From the NCBI GenBank assembly GCA_030600865.1, contig JAUVUS010000126.1, positions 1 through 7,076 on the forward strand: 7,076 bases of DNA, given 5' to 3'. This DNA is from Bacteroidales bacterium. GTDB taxonomy: Bacteria; Bacteroidota; Bacteroidia; Bacteroidales; UBA12077. The notes under the pieces are model-generated. The model saw nothing but the letters and a program-made list of their open reading frames with translations, made no database searches and was not told the origin of the DNA. Of this stretch, positions 1 through 4,431 are shown piece after piece. How positions within the stretch are numbered: position 1 is the stretch's first letter; each line of letters begins with the position of its first letter. The position numbers and the translations under genes were made by a program.

Positions 1-611
1 CCTGCAACAAATCCAATAAATGTTGTCATTATAACAATTCTAAAGATTGTAGGACCACTAGCTTCTGTAGTTAGAAGTATCAAATGGCCTAATCCAAAAA
101 GTATTCCGCTTAATATTACAGGTAGGCTAACATAAATATTTTTATTAATTTGCATTCCTATTGACTTTAAAGGTTCAAAGAAATTTTGGATAAACCCCCT
201 GAATAAAAATTCTTCACAAATACTCGCATATATAAATACAAAAATGAAAATCTGTAATGTGCTCATACTAGTTAGTGCCGGATGACCTTTATCTGATGGG
301 TCCATTGGAATTCCAACAGCTAAGAGAATGCCTGATGCTAATAACATTGCAATTAAAAATGCCAGAAAAGTTATTAATGATCCATAGACATAATATTTTA
401 ATTTCACTTTTTGAAATTGAAATTTAAAAGTGCCATTCTTTGTGAAAATATACATTGCAATAATTGAAAATACTAATATCGTAGTATGTGTAAGGAATGT
501 TCCTGGTATGAATTCACTATTAATATGGAAAATGCGTGAAGCAATAGCTCCCAGTCCAAAAATTAGAATAGTTAAAAAAATACCTGAAATTAAATTTTGT
601 GTTTTTTTCAT
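1..611 (-). CDS. CPBP-family intramembrane metalloprotease (CAAX protease-like), C-terminus cut by window edge
   Basis: An open minus-strand frame runs from an ATG at 611 to the window edge and gives 203 residues. I translated it by hand. The protein is strongly hydrophobic, with membrane segments near residues 7-24, 42-55, 75-100 and 117-131. It carries two CPBP (Abi/CAAX) family signatures: Glu-Glu-x3-Arg as EEFLFR (E133, E134, R138), and a Phe-Gly-x-x-His motif as LFGLGH (H176). In this family these residues hold a metal and activate water for cleavage of substrates inside the membrane. The last family motif, a His near an Asn, should lie beyond base 1, so the gene is cut by the window rather than broken. 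The start is preceded by the A-rich leader AATTAAAGAAA. The substrate cannot be told: the family includes prenyl-protein proteases, bacteriocin-immunity proteins and many uncharacterised members. It lies downstream of the TrmB-type gene on the same strand, but the 276-bp spacer argues against tight co-transcription. Confidence 0.9.
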   Translation of the reverse strand, partial: MKKTQNLISGIFLTILIFGLGAIASRIFHINSEFIPGTFLTHTTILVFSIIAMYIFTKNGTFKFQFQKVKLKYYVYGSLITFLAFLIAMLLASGILLAVGIPMDPSDKGHPALTSMSTLQIFIFVFIYASICEEFLFRGFIQNFFEPLKSIGMQINKNIYVSLPVILSGILFGLGHLILLTTEASGPTIFRIVIMTTFIGFVA

Positions 612-710
612 TTTCTTTAATTTTAAGATTAATATTCGAGTCTGTTTTGTATTGATATTTTTGTAGTTGATACATTTTTAGCTGCTTGTGTTTAAAAATC
701 TTAATATGTA

Positions 711-738
711 GAAATTGGAAATTAGAAATTAAAAAATT
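711..738. repeat. 7-nt periodic tract, GAAATTN units (plus strand)
   Basis: Four consecutive 7-mers read GAAATTG, GAAATTA, GAAATTA and AAAAATT. The period is exact and the unit is conserved except at its last base and in the decayed fourth copy. The tract lies between two minus-strand genes and does not code. A related tract in the opposite orientation starts about 50 bp to the right. I take this as intergenic repeat DNA of unknown role. Confidence 0.6.
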
Positions 739-787
739 GACTTTCTTCAGAATTTAATTCCTTTCAGTCATTGAGCTCGTAAACTCG

Positions 788-815
788 GTTCAAGTTTCAA
801 GTTTCGAATTTCATT
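788..815. repeat. 7-nt periodic tract, inverted counterpart (GAAAYTT on minus strand)
   Basis: On the plus strand the 7-mers are GTTCAAG, TTTCAAG, TTTCGAA and TTTCATT. Read on the minus strand they contain GAAATTC, GAAACTT and GAAACTT. They therefore resemble the units at 711-738 in inverted orientation. The outer 13 bases of the two tracts agree at all but two positions, so a single-stranded copy could fold back. Short tandem tracts of this flavour are familiar between genes in Bacteroidota, from general memory rather than a search. Confidence 0.55.
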
Positions 816-887
816 ATAATAATCATTCTCATATGTGTTTTAAAATCAATCATAGTCTGCTCCGATATTTTTTGGGTGGTATTTCAT

Positions 888-1721
888 CTATCTTTTAAAT
901 AGCTTATTAAATCCGGGGATATTAGTATTATAAAAATATTTTTGTTGATCTAAAATGCTTTTTACTTCGGTTTCAAAATTGGGCTTGTCAATTTTAGATA
1001 ATATTTTCATGGTAGTTTGTTCGTGCAAGCGACCTGCATGCAATATGCACGACATATAAAGGTTATTACTCCATGTAGCTTGTATTACTGTATCTAAATT
1101 ATCATTCATTAAAGCAATTAAATGTTCTTCTCCATCTATAATTAAATTTAGCTGTTGGCTTTTCCAATGTTCTAAGGCTTGTTCACTAATATTTGCACAG
1201 GTAATGTCGGCTCCTTTAATTTCGATAGGAGCATAAGCTTCAATATAAACATCAACACCACGATTAACAGCAGCTTTTATTGAGTCAATTACAGAATTAA
1301 GAGCTTTAGGAAACGCATCAATAACAGCAATAGTTTTACATTTACTCATCATTGTCCTGAATCGCTCAAATACCAGTGGAACAGATTCTATCGAATAACT
1401 TTTCTCATCGATAAATTCATTATTTAAAGTTTTTAAAAACTCCTTTGCAACTTTTGTTTTTTCTGAAATATTTCTTTCGTAAAGTTTTAAGAACTCGTCA
1501 GGATGTACAGCTTTGCATGACTTGTTTTTATTGTTTTCGATTATAACGGCTCCTTTATTAGCTAAGGCATCTATAGCTTTATAAACATTGGCAGTAGGTT
1601 TATTTATTAGTTTACCAATTTTATATGCTGTTGATGGTGGATGTGTTAATAAATGCACATAAACTTCTGCTTCCAGTTTGTTAAATCCAATGTTGATTAA
1701 TATGTCAATATTTTGGAGCAT
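888..1721 (-). CDS. TrmB-family transcriptional regulator (winged helix plus PLD-like sensor domain)
   Basis: This 277-residue protein has the usual two-part layout of TrmB-type regulators. Residues about 1-75 form a winged helix-turn-helix, with the typical stretches GFNKLEAEVYVHLL near the start and a recognition-helix segment (residues 40-57) that includes TANVYKAIDAL. A charged, probably helical linker (about 76-105) follows. Residues about 110-245 match the phospholipase-D-like effector domain in pattern, including NRGVDVYIEAY, LIIDGEEHLIAL and a WSNNLYMSCILH segment. I see no catalytic HKD motif, as expected for a sensor. In studied archaeal members this domain binds sugars; the ligand here is unknown. 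The ATG at 1721 starts right at the helix-turn-helix. The gene is divergent from the PerR-like/peroxiredoxin operon, sharing a 154-bp control region, so it may regulate itself, that operon, or both; that is inference. The family is best known in Archaea but also occurs in bacteria. Confidence 0.85.
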   Translation of the reverse strand: MLQNIDILINIGFNKLEAEVYVHLLTHPPSTAYKIGKLINKPTANVYKAIDALANKGAVIIENNKNKSCKAVHPDEFLKLYERNISEKTKVAKEFLKTLNNEFIDEKSYSIESVPLVFERFRTMMSKCKTIAVIDAFPKALNSVIDSIKAAVNRGVDVYIEAYAPIEIKGADITCANISEQALEHWKSQQLNLIIDGEEHLIALMNDNLDTVIQATWSNNLYMSCILHAGRLHEQTTMKILSKIDKPNFETEVKSILDQQKYFYNTNIPGFNKLFKR

Positions 1722-1835
1722 TGATCTTATATTTTATTTTACGTTTTGTAAATATAATAAAAAACTACTACTAAAAATAAAATCTTTTGAATAATTTAAA
1801 ATTTATATTCTGTGAACATTTTGTAACTGTATTTG

Positions 1836-1858
1836 TTCTTAAATAAGAATAGTTCTTA
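1836..1858. promoter_or_regulatory. Putative PerR/Fur-type operator made of three alternating half-sites
   Basis: Three 6-bp half-sites alternate in orientation: TTCTTA (1836-1841), TAAGAA (1844-1849) and TTCTTA (1853-1858), with spacers of 2 and 3 bp. The second and third make TAAGAATAGTTCTTA, a 7-1-7 palindrome that matches 12 of 15 positions of the Bacillus PerR box (TTAGAATNATTCTAA), counting the free centre. It ends 17 bp before the start of a PerR-like repressor gene, where an autoregulatory operator would be expected. A weak -7-like element, TGTATTTG (1828-1835; Bacteroidota consensus TAnnTTTG), abuts it, so a bound repressor would cover the start of transcription. I see no matching -33 element at the usual spacing. 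Binding is inferred. Confidence 0.55.
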
Positions 1859-1875
1859 ACTAATAGTATTTATTA

Positions 1876-2292
1876 ATGGAATTTGGTGAAATAAGAGATA
1901 TATTAATTGATAAAGGATTAAAAGTAACTCCTCAACGATTAGCAGTTTTAGAGGCAGTAATTGAGTTGGGTAATCATCCTTCAGCCGAAAAGGTTATAGA
2001 ATTCATCAAGTTAAATCACCCAAATATAGCGGTTGGTACAGTGTACAAAACGCTTGAAACTTATGTCGAAAAAGGGATTATTAAAAAGGTAAAAACAGAT
2101 AGAGACATTATGCGTTACGATGCTGTTTTAGATAAACATCATCATTTATATTGTTTAGAATCGAACAAGATAGAAGATTATTATGATGATGATTTAAACA
2201 AAATAATAGAAGATTATTTCGAGAAAAATAAAATTAAAAATTTTAAAATAGAAGATATCAAATTACAAATTATAGGAAACTTTTTAAATTAA
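1876..2292 (+). CDS. PerR-like Fur-family peroxide/metal-responsive repressor without a structural zinc site
   Basis: The 138-residue protein is a Fur-family repressor: an N-terminal winged helix (about 1-82, with TPQR at 18-21 and recognition helix VGTVYKTLETY) and a short C-terminal dimerisation domain. By my gap-free hand alignment to Bacillus subtilis PerR across the metal-site region (offset of three), all five regulatory metal ligands are present: H34, D82, H88, H90 and D101. The Asp at the last position is the residue linked to peroxide sensing in PerR, where bound iron drives oxidation of the His ligands. Unusually, the Cys4 structural zinc site is gone: C93 remains, the second position is S96, and the protein ends at about the point where the C-terminal CxxC would occur. 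Leptospira PerR is a known zinc-less example. It heads a two-gene operon with a peroxiredoxin and has a PerR-box-like site before its start. Other Fur-family specificity, such as iron or manganese, remains possible. Confidence 0.88.
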   Translation: MEFGEIRDILIDKGLKVTPQRLAVLEAVIELGNHPSAEKVIEFIKLNHPNIAVGTVYKTLETYVEKGIIKKVKTDRDIMRYDAVLDKHHHLYCLESNKIEDYYDDDLNKIIEDYFEKNKIKNFKIEDIKLQIIGNFLN

Positions 2293-2315
2293 TATTAACA
2301 AAAAACTTAAAAAAA

Positions 2316-3032
2316 ATGGAAGAAAAATTAGAACAACAAGAAGTAATTTCAATGCCACGTATTGGCGATGCTGCACCGGAATTTAAGGCAGTGACAACTC
2401 AGGGAAAAATAAATTTTCCGTCAGATTATAAAGGAAAATGGACAATATTATTTAGTCACCCTGCAGATTTTACACCGGTTTGTACCTCGGAGTTTATGAC
2501 ATTTGCTAAGATGGAAAAGCAATTTAACGAAGCAAATTGTGATCTTATAGGTTTGTCAATTGATGGATTATATAGCCATATTGCATGGTTGCGTACCATT
2601 AAAGAAAAAATTGAGTATAAAGGAATGAAGGATATTGAAATTAAATTCCCTTTAATTGAAGATATCAAAATGGATGTAGCCAAAAAATATGGCATGATTC
2701 AACCTAACGAAGATACTACAAAAGCAGTAAGAGCTGTATTTTTTGTAGATCCTAAAGGAATTATTCGTGCAATTATTTATTATCCATTAAGCTTAGGTCG
2801 TAATTTCGATGAGCTTTACAGGGCTCTTATTGCTATGCAAACATCAGATGAATTTGGAGTAGCTACACCGGCTGACTGGCGTCCTGGCGATGATGTAATT
2901 GTGTCACCTGCAGGATCATGTGGAATGGCGGAGGAGCGTATGGAAAGTAAGGATATGAAATGTGAAGACTGGTTTTTTTGTACTAAGAAATTAGATAAAG
3001 ATGAAGTAATGAAGAAAGTTCTGAAAAAATAA
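2316..3032 (+). CDS. Peroxiredoxin, Prx6 clade, archaeal-type with C-terminal cysteine pair
   Basis: This 238-residue thiol peroxidase would reduce hydrogen peroxide and organic hydroperoxides in the cytoplasm. The active site Pro-x3-Thr-x2-Cys is clear in HPADFTPVCTSEF, giving peroxidatic C56 with P49 and T53. The conserved catalytic Arg is probably R139 (in KAVRAVFFVDPKG), and the YPLSLGRN segment (155-163) is typical of the Prx6 clade. The C-terminal arm carries MKCEDWFFC (C216, C222), matching the cysteine pair of archaeal enzymes such as Aeropyrum pernix Tpx, where the first is the resolving cysteine. There are two further cysteines, C75 and C202. It therefore probably works by a 2-Cys mechanism despite belonging to the '1-Cys' clade; this is inferred. 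It follows the PerR-like gene by 23 bp and is followed by a strong terminator. The ATG at 2316 has an A-rich leader (ACTTAAAAAA); M13 is a possible later start, just before the conserved PRIGDAAPEF. Confidence 0.95.
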   Translation: MEEKLEQQEVISMPRIGDAAPEFKAVTTQGKINFPSDYKGKWTILFSHPADFTPVCTSEFMTFAKMEKQFNEANCDLIGLSIDGLYSHIAWLRTIKEKIEYKGMKDIEIKFPLIEDIKMDVAKKYGMIQPNEDTTKAVRAVFFVDPKGIIRAIIYYPLSLGRNFDELYRALIAMQTSDEFGVATPADWRPGDDVIVSPAGSCGMAEERMESKDMKCEDWFFCTKKLDKDEVMKKVLKK

Positions 3033-3053
3033 CTTTTTAAAGAAAATTGTTCT

Positions 3054-3091
3054 AAAGGGAGAGTGTTTATTTTGAATACTCTCCCTTTTTT
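3054..3091 (+). terminator. Strong Rho-independent terminator of the repressor-peroxiredoxin operon
   Basis: A perfect 11-bp stem pairs AAAGGGAGAGT (3054-3064) with ACTCTCCCTTT (3078-3088). It can be extended by three pairs, including one G-U, to leave a 7-nt loop. The right arm runs into six T residues (3086-3091). It begins 21 bp after the peroxiredoxin stop codon and isolates the operon from the phytase gene. The A run on the left side could also let it act on minus-strand transcripts. Confidence 0.92.
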
Positions 3092-3160
3092 GTTATTAAC
3101 TAATAAATAGTTTAATTTTTTTTTATAAATTTACTTTCCTTATTTTAAAGACTCTTTTAT

Positions 3161-4318
3161 ATGAAAGTTTTGAGTTTATTATTTACTGCTTTTATTTTTG
3201 TTTTATTGTTTTCGTGTAATAACAAGGATTTCAACAATAACAAACAATCAATCGAAAAATATTGGGAAACGCTTGATTCAAGTGGGTTTTCTGTTTATTT
3301 GGGCAATGCAATAAAAAAACAACAGATTTTTATAAATGTGATAACTGCAGATTTAGAAACCGATGAAGTTGCAAGTGACCCGGGAGTTGATGCTGCTGAT
3401 GATCCTGCTATTTGGGTAAATACAGAGAATCCTGAAAAAAGTTTAATACTTGGCACTAATAAAAAAGGCGGTGTTCATGTTTATAATTTGAATGGGAAGG
3501 AACTACAATATGTACAACCCGGTTGTATTAATAATATCGATTTAAGAGATGATTTTGTTTATAATGATCAAAATGTTGTTCTGGTTGCAGGTAGTAACTG
3601 TACATTAAATTCTGTTTTATTGTTTTATATTGATAAAAAGACACTTACATTATCGGATACAATTTTGAACATTAAATCATCGGTTGATTTGGTGTATGGA
3701 CTTTGTATGTATAAAAGTGCAGTAAGTGGGAAATATTATGTATTTGTGAACGGAGAAGGAGGTGAAGTTGAGCAATGGGAACTGAATTCGCAAAATGGAA
3801 AACTAGGTGCCGATCTTGTTCGTAATTTTAAAGTTAGTAGTAAACCTGAAGGAATGGTTGCTGACGATAAAGAAGGAATTTTATATATTGGAGTTGAAGA
3901 AGAAGGGATTTTAAAGCTAAATGCAGAACCTGAATATGAATTTGAAACCATTTGGCTAGAAGGTAGTAACCCTACAGAACGATCACTTGTATCTTCCGAT
4001 ATTGAAGGACTGGCATTATATAAAACCGATGAAAAAAATTATCTTATAGCTTCAAGCCAGGGAAACTTTTCTTATGCAGTTTTTGAAATAGGCGAAACAG
4101 ATAAATACTTATTTAGCTTTGTAATTGACGATGGCGAAATTGACGGAGTTATTGAAACAGATGGTATTGAACTTGTTAATTTCCCTCTTAATGAAAACTT
4201 CCCCAAAGGAATGCTGGTAGTACATGATGGATATAATTTTAGTAATGATACTCTAAGAAATCAGAATTTCAAATACATTTCCTGGGAAAAAATCGAAACA
4301 TTTATAAATAATCAATAA
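3161..4318 (+). CDS. Beta-propeller phytase (3-phytase family) lipoprotein
   Basis: The 385-residue product belongs to the calcium-dependent beta-propeller phytases, which remove phosphate from inositol hexakisphosphate outside the cytoplasm. Residues 1-18 are a hydrophobic signal sequence ending in a lipobox, LLFSC, so C19 should be lipidated. The family landmarks appear in order: DAADDPAIWV (77-86), LGTNKKGGVHVY (97-108), NNIDLR (124-129), KPEGMVADD (228-236), IGVEEEGILKLNAEP (243-257), SDIEGLALY (279-287), IASSQGNFSYAVF (296-308), TDGIEL (333-338), FPKGMLVVHDG (347-357) and NQNFKYISWE (367-376). The many Asp and Glu residues in these stretches correspond to the calcium and phosphate pocket of Bacillus phytase. 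The propeller appears complete, after an N-terminal spacer of about 50 residues. The gene stands alone between a terminator and a 113-bp gap. No TonB-receptor partner is adjacent. I found no convincing promoter. Outer-membrane anchoring is likely; which side it faces is uncertain. Confidence 0.94.
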   Translation: MKVLSLLFTAFIFVLLFSCNNKDFNNNKQSIEKYWETLDSSGFSVYLGNAIKKQQIFINVITADLETDEVASDPGVDAADDPAIWVNTENPEKSLILGTNKKGGVHVYNLNGKELQYVQPGCINNIDLRDDFVYNDQNVVLVAGSNCTLNSVLLFYIDKKTLTLSDTILNIKSSVDLVYGLCMYKSAVSGKYYVFVNGEGGEVEQWELNSQNGKLGADLVRNFKVSSKPEGMVADDKEGILYIGVEEEGILKLNAEPEYEFETIWLEGSNPTERSLVSSDIEGLALYKTDEKNYLIASSQGNFSYAVFEIGETDKYLFSFVIDDGEIDGVIETDGIELVNFPLNENFPKGMLVVHDGYNFSNDTLRNQNFKYISWEKIETFINNQ

Positions 4319-4343
4319 ATTATACGTGATTATTAATCTCTTA

Positions 4344-4364
4344 AATTAGAATGATTTACTAATT
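4344..4364 (+). terminator. Weak inverted repeat after the phytase gene, possible terminator
   Basis: AATTAG (4344-4349) and CTAATT (4359-4364) form a perfect 6-bp stem with a 9-nt loop, followed by a T-rich but interrupted stretch. The stem is all A/T except one G-C pair, so it is weak. It starts 25 bp after the phytase stop. The left side also resembles half of a PerR box, so it could instead be an operator for the downstream antiporter gene. Confidence 0.25.
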
Positions 4365-4378
4365 ATTTTATTTGATAA

Positions 4379-4409
4379 TTTGATTTATTTCTATTTTTAC
4401 GCTATTTTG
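4379..4409 (+). promoter_or_regulatory. Candidate Bacteroidota-type promoter for the antiporter gene
   Basis: TTTG at 4379-4382 lies 20 bp before TATTTTG (4403-4409). This resembles the Bacteroidota -33 TTTG and -7 TAnnTTTG arrangement, but the -7 element is one base short of consensus. The spacing and the position, 22 bp before the ATG at 4432, are reasonable. In such AT-rich DNA partial matches are common, so this is a candidate only. Confidence 0.3.
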
Positions 4410-4431
4410 AGAACAATTAGCAAAAGTATTT

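Noticed and set aside
430..666. 78-codon plus-strand open frame
   Set aside because: It lies antisense to the CPBP protease gene, whose family motifs are clear. Its composition is low-complexity, with no recognisable domain.
2456..2695. Minus-strand open frame inside the peroxiredoxin gene
   Set aside because: Antisense shadow of a well-supported gene, with no family resemblance.
3092..3160. Promoter for the phytase gene (TAAATTTA at 3126-3133)
   Set aside because: Only a partial -7 match in a very AT-rich stretch and no -33 element at a suitable distance.
3736..3951. Minus-strand open frame inside the phytase gene
   Set aside because: Ser/Pro-rich antisense shadow of conserved propeller motifs.
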